From Agelaius tricolor (taxonomy: Eukaryota > Chordata > Aves > Passeriformes > Icteridae), in assembly GCA_023055355.1 (NCBI GenBank), contig JALJCS010000015.1, positions 18,775,516-18,839,515 of the forward strand: 64,000 nt of DNA. The letters run 5' to 3'. Of this stretch, positions 12,452 through 49,320 are shown piece by piece (the stretch's first letter is position 1; the number at the start of each line of letters is the position of its first letter). The translations under genes and the position numbers were made by a program. The notes beneath the pieces were generated by a model that worked only from the letters and a program-made list of their open reading frames with translations, did not search any database and was not told where the DNA came from.

Positions 12452-13257
12452 ACCCACTCTTGGTAGTTCTCTGAAATACAATCTGTTGGTTCATCTCATA
12501 AAACAAAAATACAGTGTGAAGACACTGAGGAGAATGGTTTACAAAAAATCTCACAACCGGAAAAGGTGAATTTTGGTGACATTTGAATCTTCACTGTGAG
12601 CAAACTGGATCCAGATTCCAGCCCAGAAATCTTAAAATGCAAAAGAAAAACAAGGGACGAGGTAAATGCTTTTAAACCCTGAACTAGGAATTGGTAAGAC
12701 ACAAGTCAAAACTCAAGTCCTGGGTTAATTTTTGGGGATGTGGGATATTACAGATCAGAATAAATGAATATAGCTGTGGTAGAAGAACCCCTTAAAAACG
12801 GTGCTTGATGTGCTAGGAAAGGGCTTGTAACCTAACAAAGGCATTCCCTAAAATAGAAAGCACAGCACCAACATAAAACACTCATCATGTTTTCAGTGCC
12901 AGGCAGGGATTTGCACTCCTAACCTCCCACGTTGGAGCTGGGGCTTGAATAGCATTTCTGTTCTCTCCTCAGCTGAGCTAATGACAGAGCTGAAGGAGTG
13001 TCAACACCGCAGCCGAAAACGCTCGGGGTGGCAGGAATGGTGTTCACAGGGGCCATGGGAGGCACAGCAAATGCTCTCCTCAAGGCTGCTCACTCCTGAC
13101 TAAACTGTGTTTTCAGCAGGAAGAGCCAAAACCTTGCCCAGAGGCAGCGCAGTGCTCCAGATGAGTCCCATGCCTGCTCCAGCTACAGTGGGTGAGGTAA
13201 TGCTCTCCCTGGCTCCTCTCTCCTCTCCTGATGCCAGCCCTGCCTCAGGCTGGGATA

Positions 13258-13350
13258 TTTGCTATTTATTTGTTATTTATTAGTTATTTTTTTATTTATT
13301 AGCTGTTTGCTATTTACTCCTTGTTATTTATTTATTTGCAGTTTGCTATT
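13258..13350. repeat. TATT/TTATT low-complexity tract
   Basis: Imperfect repeats of gctatttatttgttatttat type. No further content is seen. Confidence 0.85.
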
Positions 13351-13611
13351 TTCTTAAATCAGGGGCCGACATCACCCATGGCGGAGGAATCCAACCCAAT
13401 TCCTGATGGCTCCATGTGTCGTTTTCATTCTTGGCAGGGAGAGTTTATCTTCTGTGACTTCACCTTCCATAAAGTTTGAGTGGAAGTCACCTAAACTGCC
13501 CGTGAGCTCCCTGGAGGGAGGTTGGCAGTGCTGTGCAGTTCCTCTGAGGTCCCTTGGACACCTGAGTTTGGGATGAATCACCCTCTGGAGAGGAAACGGC
13601 CTCAAGCTGAG

Positions 13612-13832
13612 CCAGGGGAGGCTGAGATTGGATAGTAGGAAAATTTTCTTCATGGGAAGGGTTATCAAGTGTTGGGACTGGCTGCCCAGGGAATGGTGAA
13701 GTCACCATCCCTGCAGAGATTTAAAAAACGTGTGGATGTGGGATGTGGGTGGTGGTGGGCTTGGCAGGGCTGGGGGAATGGTTAGGGTTAGGGTCTTGGA
13801 GGTCCTTTCCCATCTTCATAATTCTGTGACAT
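13612..13832 (+). mobile_element. CR1 LINE 3' fragment
   Basis: It contains the CR1 hallmarks in order: ggatagtaggaaaattttct, gactggctgcccaggga, gtcaccatccctgcagag, aaaaaacgtgtggatgtggg, ttggaggtcctttccc and the end ataattctgtgac. The order gives + orientation, with the 3' end near 13830. Confidence 0.9.
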
Positions 13833-15554
13833 GCCAATTTTTCTTCAGGGCTTGCAGAGACACTGATTTTTTCCAATCCATGTGTGAAATCTTAGCTTGG
13901 GATGGTGAAAATCAGGGTGACTGAGTGATGGGGCTCTCTGATGCAACCTTGTGGTTCTCTGACTGACAAAATCCTGATGAGCACATGGAAACCGCTCATC
14001 CCAAGGGCAGTGAGGGGAGAATGAGGGGAAAAAATTGGAAGTTTGATTATTTTATGATTTCTTCCCCGTGTTTGGGTTCTCTGGACAGCACGTTCCAAAG
14101 CTGTGTTTTCCAGTTTCTATTCAGTGTTTGATATATCAACAGTCTGGAGGAATTTGGGATGCATTGTTCCAAGATGGAGCAGAGCTCAGCCCAAACTCTT
14201 GCAGTTATTTGAGTTTGGATTTTACTGTGTGAGCCCAGCCTAGGAAAAGCTTGCTACCTTTGTAGGAAATAGTTGGAAAAAGGACATTTCCCTGCCTTAG
14301 AGTGAAACACTGCTAAAATCTCACCTGTGGAACACAATATAAATTCATTAAACTAAGTCCTGTCTTAATTTTGGTGAGTGAGGTGGAGTCTCACAAACAA
14401 GTTGATGTTTTCATGAGTTGATTGAGCCAGATATGATCTCTAGTGAAATTCTTAAATTTCAGACAGAGGGTGATGTTCCTACAAATTTGTCAGTTTTGTT
14501 ACCTGGGCCATAACCTTAATTTTAGTTTTAAAACTTTGCCAAGGGTCCCAAACTTGAGTCAGAAACTGGTACCATGCCTATATTTGCAAACAAACATAAG
14601 AACCAAAATGTTCTGTTTCTGCCCTTTTAGTGCTTTTAATTTTGTTCATTATTAAATATTTTAATTGCCTTCTCTTCAGTGAACTTCAAAGTTCAATTAC
14701 AAATGAAACCAACAATTTTTTTTCCACAAGAAAAGTATTAAATGAAACTTGTTCCCGTTTTTCCATAATTATTTCAAGTGTTGATCAGCTGATCTCTTTC
14801 CAGAAAGGAAAAGAGACAAGAAGTCCTCTAAAATATCCACAAGGAATACCCACTGATACAAGTATTTGTTCATGTGAGGAAAAATATTGTTATTTTTTTC
14901 AAAAATATTGCAGGCATTTCTTATTTCTGAGAATTTTCTTCTGCTTACGGAAAACAAAGAAGAGAAATTCCAACTGGTGCATGGAGGCATCAGGTGTTGG
15001 CTATGAAGCTTTTGCCAGGCAGGGACAGATTTTTAAAAGGTCTTGGACCCCACGTAAGGGAAATGAGATTTTAATCAGATTTCACCCAGGTGTCCAAAAA
15101 AGGGGATTTATTTCTAAATCACCAGTGACCTGTGGCTACTTCTTTGCAAATCCAGTTGTTATTCCCAGTGGGAGCTCCTGTTTCTCAACAGGGCTGAAAT
15201 CCAGGCTCTTCCCATTTGGAAATCAAAGGGAGCCCTTTGTGCTTCTGAAATTCCGGCCCTGGCCAAGTGCTCTGCAGCCAAGAACAAAAGTTAAGTGAAC
15301 TCAGAAAGAACAAGTCATCAGCCTGACCTTTGGTCATCAGAAAAATGTAAAACATCTTCGAGTCATTCCCCAAATCCAAGTCAGGTTTCATCTGTGCCGA
15401 ACATTCGGTGCAATGAGTGGGAATTTCACAGATTTCACAAATTAGCCAGCCCAAAGTCACTGCTGGCAGGGGGGTCTCTGGGTGATGTGTACTTGACAGT
15501 GTGTGAAGGCCAGAATCCATCATTCCAACCTGGTGGGAAGAGATTTTAAAGGTT

Positions 15555-15680
15555 TTTAAATTTGGTTTGAGTTTGGTCTTTTGTTGTTGTGGGGTTTTTT
15601 GTGGGGGTGTTGTGGTTTGGAGTTTTTATTTTTTTTTCGGTTTGTTTTGTTCTTTTTCTTGTTTGTTTAAATTGTTGTAA
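15555..15680. repeat. GT/T-rich low-complexity tract
   Basis: Long G/T stretch (ttttgttgttgtggggtttt and similar). No other signal is seen. Confidence 0.8.
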
Positions 15681-16189
15681 AGGATTTTTTCCAGCATAGT
15701 GACTGGAGCTTGCAAAAGGTTCTATTTACTCCAAAGGGTTGTTATGTAAGAGCTAACCTCATTGTTCTAAAGCAAAATGAGTAAATGATAAATGAACGTG
15801 TTTGGCAGCAGTAAAGCCAAATAAGTTTGTCTGGAGAGAAAGGAGGTGAAGGTCCTGATATTTTTTTGGTTTTTTTCTCCTCTCCATCCTCCTGCGTGAT
15901 GGGTGATGCTCTCCCATGTCCATCAGGTCATTGTCCATCACTGGACTTCAGAAATTTCTTAAATTATTTTTATTTATGAATAATCATTACACAGACAGAA
16001 TCTTTTTGGGAGGGAACAGCTGGAAGAACAAGGAGACCCTCACAGTGGAGGTCACAACTTGTAGAAATGTAATATTCATTGCAAAAAGAAATACCTGAAA
16101 ACGGAAAGAAGCTTTTTGCTGTTTAGTTCACAAATATCAAACTGCACCCAGGAAAGGTGGGAGCTGATTTAATAACATCTGCTCTAGAT

Positions 16190-17100
16190 AACTTTGAAAT
16201 GTAATTACATGTTAAGGATATGATTTCACACTGCTTATAATGTTAGAAGCACACTGTTTCTAATTATACATTACCCAGAAAAGGGCCTTGCTGCCTTCTG
16301 TCTTTAAATTATTGTTTTTATCCCGACACCACCTGTCCAGGTAGGTAATATTATGGCTAGTGTTGCTTCTGAGAACCCCCGGATCATTGATGGATTTATG
16401 CTCACTGCATAAAAACCCTTTTCCTGAACCCTGCACGTTGACAAAAATATAATTATTGCTGCATTTCAGACAGAGGAAATTTCACAACAGTGGTAAGGGA
16501 TTTTCAGTGGCTTTCTATGAATAAAAGAAGAAAACTTCTGTTCCAAAAATCCATTTAGTGGCTTCTGCCTCACCATTTTGCATACCAACAAGTCCTTCAT
16601 TAAGTTTCAGTCTCTCAGACACCTCTCCCCATATGCAGCACTGAGTTCCTTTCCATTAAAATCAGCCTCCAGAGATGGATGTGCAGCTTCCATGGCTTGC
16701 AAACATCTCCCCCCATCACTTACCTCGCCAAAGCAATGTTATTTCTGACGCCCTGCCCACAGTACTTTGTGTTCTCTCTTAATCAATCAAAGTGTCCTTA
16801 TCTTTGCTGCACTTCATCTTGTCTAACAAGCGTTCCCAAGAGCACCTGAATTTTATTTCTAGGAATAAATGTGTTGTCTTATTGGTTCCATGTGTTCTTC
16901 AGAGCCTGCCCTGTGCCCTCACACAGGAGACTCCACATTGATTCATTCCCAGAGCTCGAACTTTGAACGCTCGTATTATTTTTATTAAACCTAACTCTGG
17001 CTCTTTCTCCCTTCTCCCCTTTCCCCTGCACCCTCCAGCAATATCCAGCCCCTGAGTCAAAGCAGGAATCAATGGAAGACACATTGAAAATAAGATTATG
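16190..17100. promoter_or_regulatory. Repeat-poor region 3-4 kb upstream of HNF4B; candidate enhancer
   Basis: About 0.9 kb without visible transposon sequence. It contains ctaattatacattacccag, an aatcaatcaaagtgtcc segment resembling TCF/LEF (atcaaag), and a DR1-type CGAACTTTGAACG at 16957-16969. The position suits a proximal enhancer of HNF4B, but conservation cannot be tested here. Confidence 0.25.
16957..16969 (-). promoter_or_regulatory. DR1-like motif upstream of HNF4B
   Basis: On the - strand it reads CGTTCAAAGTTCG: two GTTC-type half sites separated by one A, the geometry bound by HNF4, RXR or COUP-TF dimers. It lies 3.0 kb before the HNF4B start codon. Confidence 0.3.
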
Positions 17101-19010
17101 TCCATGTGGAGGAGGATTGGTGTCCATTTCCAAAGTGGGAAGATTGAGTTGTGCCAGTTTTGCCTTTGATTATCCACCTAAGGTGCCTGTGCAGGTGAGT
17201 GAATGCCTGAGCACCCAAGGAAGGCACCCTGGGAAGTGTCTCAGCACAAAGTGTTGGCCAATCTCACAAACCCCTACCCAAATCCATCCTTTCTGTGGCC
17301 AGGGGAGGATCTGAGCTCTCTTCCCCCCTTCCTGGCTGCTCTGTCAGCTTGGATCATGGCAATAAGAAACCAATTGGAGATTCCTGGCTCTTGGCTGGGC
17401 CACTGTCCCTTCATCATCCCTTCACAGTGAGCTCAGGAGATGTGAGGCCACCTCTGGGTGAGTTTGGTTTCTCCTGATTTTGATAAAACTCAGCCCCAGC
17501 CTTGAGCAGGTCCCAGCTGAATTGCAGCTGTGGCTCAGAAAGGGATGTAAGAAAGCAGGGGGAGGAAAAAGACGAAACTGCCCAAACCTCAGCAAAGTTT
17601 TGTCCATCTTCAGGGCTGCTTTTGTGCTGGAGTGGTTTGGAGCAGGGTGCTGACATCTGTTTGGAACAAATGCCACATTCTGTCCCTCCAGCTCCACCCT
17701 CCACAAGTCAGTCCTGATTATCAGTGTGGACGTGGTGCTGAAATCTGGTCCTGAGCTACGAAATTTGCTCTATAACCCTTTGTCATTCCCAGAATGAAAA
17801 TTGTCCAAGCACATCCTCATCCCACAACTTTGCTTGGAAATCATCCTCAACCCTCACATCGTTCTGAGGGATGGAAAACATTGAGAGATCTCTAAAGCCA
17901 ACAAGATCAGGCTAGGAGCCCAGATTCTCCTCTCTGAGCCACAGCTGCCCAAAATCTTGATAAATACCAAAATGGCTATTTTAATGGTAAGAAATCCATT
18001 TTAAAAAACCAAAAACACCCCCCCCCCAAAAAAAAAAAACCAAAACCAAAAACCTAGAATTGTAGAAATGTGAAAAACCTTGCTGTAATAGTAACAGAGT
18101 GCTGACAATCAGGCAGTATGGTGCCCACAGCTCAGTTTAAAAAAAAACCCAACCAGATTAATGGGCATAATCAAGCCTGACATTGAGTAATAGGCAAGAA
18201 CAAGTAATCAGATCCCAACTTAGCTGATGCTGGCATTACTGGGAGCCTGGGGCACAGTCCAAGGATAAAAACATAATGTCTTATCTAAGCAAGGAGTCAT
18301 TTGTGCACCACTGGTTACAACACGTCCTTAAAAAGGGAAAGAAGGGAAAGGAAAATATGGCACATGAAATTATTTTATTTCCCAGAAACGATAAGAAAGT
18401 AAAGCTAAAAGTTTCTACACCCAATCTTTATAGAGGAAAAGCCTATCTAGAGTTAACCCCTTGCAATGTCCACCGTAAAGCCCCAGGATATGGAAAAGGA
18501 TATTAAAACAAAAAGTGAAATGGGGGTTAAATCAAGTTAGTATAATGAAAACAGTTAAAAATTCAGATTTTTGAATATTTCTTGCAATTTGGAGATTGCT
18601 GGGATCCTTGGGGCCAGCCTGCTCCTCGGTTCAGTGAGAGTTCAGGCAGTCTGGCAGTCCCATCCTTTTGGCCAAGACTCCTTTTCTGGCAACGCGTCTC
18701 CCTGTTTCTCAAGAACTCTTCTTTTCCTCCAGATTCAACAGGATGTTGACCTGGATCTCTCAGAACAGCTCATGGAGAGGAAAGACCCTCTGACACAAAA
18801 ACCACGTCACTGGAGAGGGAACTATAGTGTCAGGGGGGGCATCTGGAAGATCAAAGTGGGAATAAACCAATCACTCCAGGCTGTATGGCTTTGCATTGCT
18901 GAGTTTTATTTCCAGCCTTTTGAAGCACAGCTCATGAGCCTTAACAAGGAAAGAACTTTTGTGTAAAATTCAGTAAACGAAAAAAGCTGGTTTGCGTAAA
19001 ATTCAGTAAA

Positions 19011-19029
19011 TTAAAAAAAAAAAAAAAAA
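19011..19029. repeat. Poly-A run with flanking short duplication
   Basis: A run of A preceded by two copies of gtaaaattcagtaaa (about 18962 and 18995). This could be the decayed tail of a retroposed insertion or a simple slippage product. Confidence 0.6.
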
Positions 19030-19589
19030 TCCAGACCAAACACCATGGGCCTGTGGGGGAAAAACTGGAATTTAATTTCTGTACTACAGACCTTTCCCGG
19101 AAAAGCCAGGCGTGGGCCAGCATGAAATGCAACCCCACACATCTGTGGGGGATTCTGCCCGGTCCGCCCAGCCTTTTCCATTTCCATCATTTGCCATCTT
19201 TGGAACCTTCCACGATGACAACTCACCAGCAGAGCCCAGCTCTTTCCCAGAGGGAGCTCTGGGACACTGGGGCTGCCTGGAGTCGGGAGGAAGACACAGG
19301 TGAGAGGGATGGAGGGTGGTGGGTGGAAGTCACCTCCTCCACCTCCTGTTTTTGGAGGTGTACAAGCTTTTCCATGTGTACAGCTGGAATGAAGCCTCAT
19401 TTTCCCCTTCCAGCAGCAACTCAAGGCGTGAGCACTGTGGTGTCTCACGGAAATGACTCAGGTTCTCAATGCTGACCTGCCTTAATGGTCCTCATTCGGT
19501 GGGACGTTGATTTATTGTCCTCACGAGCCTCAAGTGACACCGTTTGCTCTTTCCCTAAGCCTGGTAGGCCAGCAAGGTGACAACTGGTG

Positions 19590-19971
19590 ACTGGATGTGA
19601 CCACTCTGCCCTGGGAGAGTGACACATGTGTGCGACGGCCTCTCCTCAGCCCTTCTCAAAATGTTTGTGCAGGAGCAGCCATAAATGCTGCTGTATTGAC
19701 CCGAAGATGCAATCCAAGGCGTTTGAGCCTGGGCCTTATCTGCATCACCTTATCAGGAGCCAGAGAGCGAGATGCACCCCGGGAAGGGAGGGGTCTGTGC
19801 CAGAGGGTTTGGCCTCGTCCCTTCTCTTCTGGCACGGGGAGGGACTGTGGGCAGAGCTGGGTAATGATTTGTCACCGCCAGGAGCGGGGTGTCTCTCTCT
19901 GCAGAGGAAACCTTGGCCGTGATTGACAGCGGGGCCGTTTCTGCCACTTCCCTCGCTGTTGTCAAGTAATA
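19590..19971 (+). promoter_or_regulatory. Putative proximal promoter and 5' UTR of HNF4B
   Basis: This is the sequence directly before the HNF4B start codon. No TATA box is evident. Two GATA sites lie 14 bp apart (AGATAAG on the - strand at 19735-19741 and TGATAAG at 19749-19755). GATA4/6 control of HNF4 genes in endoderm is established for HNF4A; its use here is inferred. The transcription start is not determinable by eye. Confidence 0.45.
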
Positions 19972-45493
<25,522 letters not shown>

Positions 45494-47345
45494 TGGGGAG
45501 AGGAGGAAGGAGGAGCTGGGAGCTCGGTGGGATCCGTGCTGACAGTGAACGGGGCCCTTTCTCTTTGCAGAGGCCGCGCACAGCTCACCCCTGCCCGCAG
45601 CCGCCGCTCCCGCCCTTCCCCGCCCGTGAGCCGGGCCCAGACACAGCCTGCAGAGGAGCCCCAGCACGGAATTCCCACCAGGAACACCCCCACGGCACAA
45701 GGATTGGGGTGGTGCCCTCCTCAGCAGGGCCAGGACTGGCAGCATTTTGGGTTTTCAGGGCTTGTGACCGTGGCTCGTGACCCTTCACTGCCTCCATCAG
45801 TCCCAGTGCCTTGCACAGCTCCTGTGTGCACACAGCAGGGCCTCAATTGGGATCAAAAGGTCTATTCCCAGCATAAATTTAATTAATTGCACTCCCATCT
45901 CTCCTGTTAAGCTGTAGGAAAAATATCATCACCATCCTCAGAAGGCCAAGGCCTTATTCCACCCAGAGGGGCCTTGTCCCAATAGGGCAGCCAACACTTA
46001 ATGCTGTCCAGTTCTTTTTTATGATCAGGAATGCCAACATTTTGCTATTTTCCACAATTTCCAGTATATCCAGAGTTCATTTGTGAGCCAAAGTGGATGG
46101 GCTCTACCTTGTGAGCACCTCTAACACCAGGCAGCAGCAAAGATTTCTGCCTCTTACCATGGCTGCTGCTCTGGTAAACCCCAAATCAAGGCTGACTTAT
46201 CCCAAACCCTGCTTGTTATCTCCTGCAAACATTTTTGGAAGAAGCAAGTGCCCCAAAATACCTTTTCCCAGTACATAGGTGTGATTTTTCTGTAGTTTTG
46301 TATTTCTTTGTAATGTCTGCAATGTGGCTCTAAATTAGCCAAGAAAAGGAAGAGGCAAGTCTGTGAGCCACTTTTCATAAAAAGGGTTTGTATTTAAAAC
46401 AAGGTGCTTCTGCCTTAATGTAAAATTTAATCAGCAGTTCAACAACAAATGAAATAATCCCAGTGGTGACTACACAGCCCCAAGAGTTCCCAAAGTGCTG
46501 TCATTGTGCTATGGAGTTGATTTGAATGAATGGGACCTTATTACAAAGCAAATGATCAGATTTCCACAAAACCTAAGCTCATTTGTGCACCAACCTCTGC
46601 CAAACAGGCACTGTGGGATCAGGAGTGGCCATCCTGAGCCCTGGGACACGATGGAGAATCCCTGGTTCCTGAGCCACCCCTCCCTGCTGATGGCAAAGCC
46701 GAGCTGGTGGAGGCCAGAGGGGCTTTGGGGAGCCCCTGGAGCTGCTGAGGAAGCACCTGGAGCTGGAGGAAACACAATCCCAGCCCTGAAAGGGAACTTG
46801 GGAGGAGCATCAGGACTTCCAGCAGCAGCAGGGCAATTTCAGCATTGCCATTCTGCAGCACCAGAGAGAGCTGAAAGCCACCAGAGAGCAGCTCGAGTTT
46901 CACCTGGATCAGGACGTTTTGTTTTTCTCCTGCCTCTGATGAATCTGAGCTGACACTTTCTGCTGATAGGCCTGATTTGAAACAGCTCTATCTGGAGAGC
47001 AGGTTCCACTGCAGGCATTCCTGCTGCATGACAGATGCAACTTCCAGTGCCTCCAGCAGCTCCATCCCATTCCTCTTCCAGACATTAAATGTACATTTAT
47101 ACTCATTAATGGTAAGAAAATAAATCTGTGGGGGAAATAAATTCCATATTCTCGTATTTCATCCGGACAGTTTGCCTTTTTTCTTGAATTCAAAACCAAG
47201 TTTCCAAGGCTCTCCACTGATTTCTCCAATACAGATATCTATTTTTCATTAAAAAGAATCACCTTTGGCTGCAAAGCCTGGCTTCCACTGATGGAATTCA
47301 CAAACCAAGAAGAAAATAAAGTTGTCCATGCACCTGTGGATATCA
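45494..47345 (+). other. HNF4B: Probable 3' UTR of HNF4B
   Basis: Sequence after the stop codon. Poly-A signals AATAAA at 47119-47124, 47136-47141 and 47315-47320 (and 47406-47411) could end the transcript; which is used is unknown. The first 300 bp are GC-rich and contain an acceptor-like ctctttgcag at 45561-45570. Confidence 0.4.
46715..46939 (+). pseudogene. Decayed coiled-coil-like reading frame
   Basis: One + frame reads ELLRKHLELEETQSQP, a TGA at 46787-46789, then a stretch including EEHQDFQQQQGNFSIAILQ and HQRELKATREQLEFHLDQD, ending at TGA 46937-46939. The heptad-like, charged, Gln/Glu/Leu-rich composition is typical of a coiled coil and unlike the surrounding non-coding DNA. There is an internal stop, no start codon context and no splice structure, so it looks like a broken exon or retrocopy fragment. 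The parent gene was not recognised. Confidence 0.4.
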
Positions 47346-49320
47346 GACTCAGCCCCCAGTGTTCAGCTGGTCTGGTGAAGGTTTGCAGGAACAATAATGC
47401 GCTCTAATAAAGGCCCAAAATAGAGAGTTTTGCTGTGAATCTTCCTGGCTTCCCTATCTCAAACCTCACTCTAATTAAACCAATATTCTTAGGCAAACAC
47501 ACCTTGCAAGTGACTATTTTAGTGACTGCAATCATGGTTTGTTAACAAAAGAGGTTCAAAGCCATAATTTAATAACATTTGCCTTCTCAGGTGCCAACTT
47601 ATCAGAATGGGACACCTCAGGCAAGAAAATATTGAAATATTTCTGAGTTATCCCTTTCCTTGCCAATTGTAACATTTGGCACCTTTAACACTGAATGTGG
47701 GTCCAATATTAACTTTATGCTGCACTATAACATAAGGAGAAATTGCAGAAGTATTTTGGAGGTGCAAAGTTTTGTTTCTGTTCTTAAAAAGCAGCCTGTG
47801 CTTGCTTTGATGCCTGCTGGATAATTTCCAGGGCTCTGCTTGGGGATGACAAGAGTGAAGTGCAGGACAGGAGCAGATGTGCTACTGGAATACAGGCAGG
47901 AAAAAAAATTAAAAAAATATATTCAGAACACAAAAAGCCATGACGAAGTGAAAGAAGGAGAATAAAAAATTAACAATCTCATCAATGAAGAAGCACCAGC
48001 ACATTAAACTTAAAATTGACCTGCAAACCTGTTCAGAAGAAAAAAATAATCAATATACAGAACCAATGCTGGTGCACTTAATTTTAGAGTTATTAACAGA
48101 TTCCAGAATAATTTTACAGCCCAATTTCTGTATTTCAAAACCCCTTAAGCCATTTTCTTTCTCCAACAGCACTGGCCCTGAAGCCAACAGAGAGAAGCAG
48201 AACAGTTATAGAAATTCATCATTTCTGCACAAAACAGGCATAAAGAAATCCATAAATGAATTCTTGCTAATTTCAAGACCTCAAAAAGGATTTCTGGAAC
48301 AATACTGACATTACTACTAGAAATTAAACAAGACAATAAAAAGGAGATAAATTGGCAGGATCCATCTGCTGGGATGTCTGTTCCCTTCAGAGAATAAACA
48401 AACTCTTCCTTAAAACACACATAAACACAACCAAATCATTAACCTGCTCCAAAATATCACCAGTAATGGCACAAAATCTGTGTTCATGGATTTGGAGCTC
48501 TTTTCTCCATAGAAACATCAGAGTAGAGTGTGATACAGACCCAGAAAATAAAGTGGTTTTTAGAATTATTGCAAAGGGGAAATGAACAGCTTTGAGTCTC
48601 CCCATCCTTTCCTGCCATTTGTTCCTCCTCCTCCCCCTTGTTTGGGTGGACACTCCCAACCTGCTGCTCTCCAGGCTCAGAAATCTCTTTGCTCCAGAAG
48701 CTGCAGAAACAGAGGGAAAATTCAACATTTGCACAGAAAAGCTGGAGACTCAAACCTGTATTTATCCCAAATTCCCTGGAAGTGCAAAGGCTGGAACACT
48801 GAGGTGAGTTTTCAGACTGGAAGTGTTTTCCCACTCACCTCAGACAAACTGGGTGGGAACAAGATGAGCTTTAAGGGCCCTTCCCATGTAAACCATTCCA
48901 TGGTTCTATAATAAAATAGGCAATTACACCAGAGGATGAAGAAAATAGAATGACCAAGAAGGGCTAAAAGAGTGTAGCTTAAAATTCTTAATAAGCAGAA
49001 GAACCTCTTTAATTTGGAGCAGTTAATTAATATGAATATGAAATAATTACAAACCAAAGGATTCAAGACTATTTCCCTGAAGCTGCTTCAATCTAAATAT
49101 TTGTGAAAGAAAACCTTGACATGTAGAGAAGTTAATCAACTAAGACTTCAATTCATTAGTTTATTCTTTTTTACATTAAAAAAAAAAAATTACAAGGTAA
49201 GGATTTGAAAAGCCAAGTAAACCGGATTTCACACGCACACATTTGCCAAGTCACAGGGTCCAACCACCTGGAGTGCTATTTTCTGATTCTCCCATTGAAC
49301 AATTTACACAGTAAGAGCCT
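47346..49320. other. Intergenic, between the two 3' ends
   Basis: AT-rich sequence with no supported gene. It holds a forward CR1 end at 48858-48911 and an A run at 49177-49187. Confidence 0.6.
48858..48911 (+). mobile_element. CR1 LINE 3' terminus
   Basis: It reads acaagatgagctttaaggg, cccttcccatgtaaacc, attccatggttctata, a diverged forward CR1 terminus. Confidence 0.75.

Larger units (their letters stand above)
1..19971. other. Intergenic region upstream of HNF4B
   Basis: No coding exon could be supported here on either strand. Open frames are short or run through repeats, and none resembles a known protein or joins into a spliced product. The region holds CR1 fragments, minisatellites and a local duplication (listed separately), with repeat-poor stretches between them that could carry enhancers of HNF4B. 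From the human order, where CRISPLD2 precedes ZDHHC7, I infer that the 3' end of CRISPLD2 may lie to the left of the window, but nothing visible proves it. A distal first exon of HNF4B, like the P2 exon of HNF4A, cannot be excluded. Confidence 0.6.

Noticed and set aside
13782..13793. Two TTAGGG units resembling telomere repeat
   Set aside because: Only two units, and they lie inside a CR1 fragment whose consensus is similar there; chance mutation explains them.
14630..15298. 222-codon open frame on the + strand
   Set aside because: AT-rich, no recognisable domain, no splice context and no resemblance to any protein I know; long frames of this kind arise by chance.
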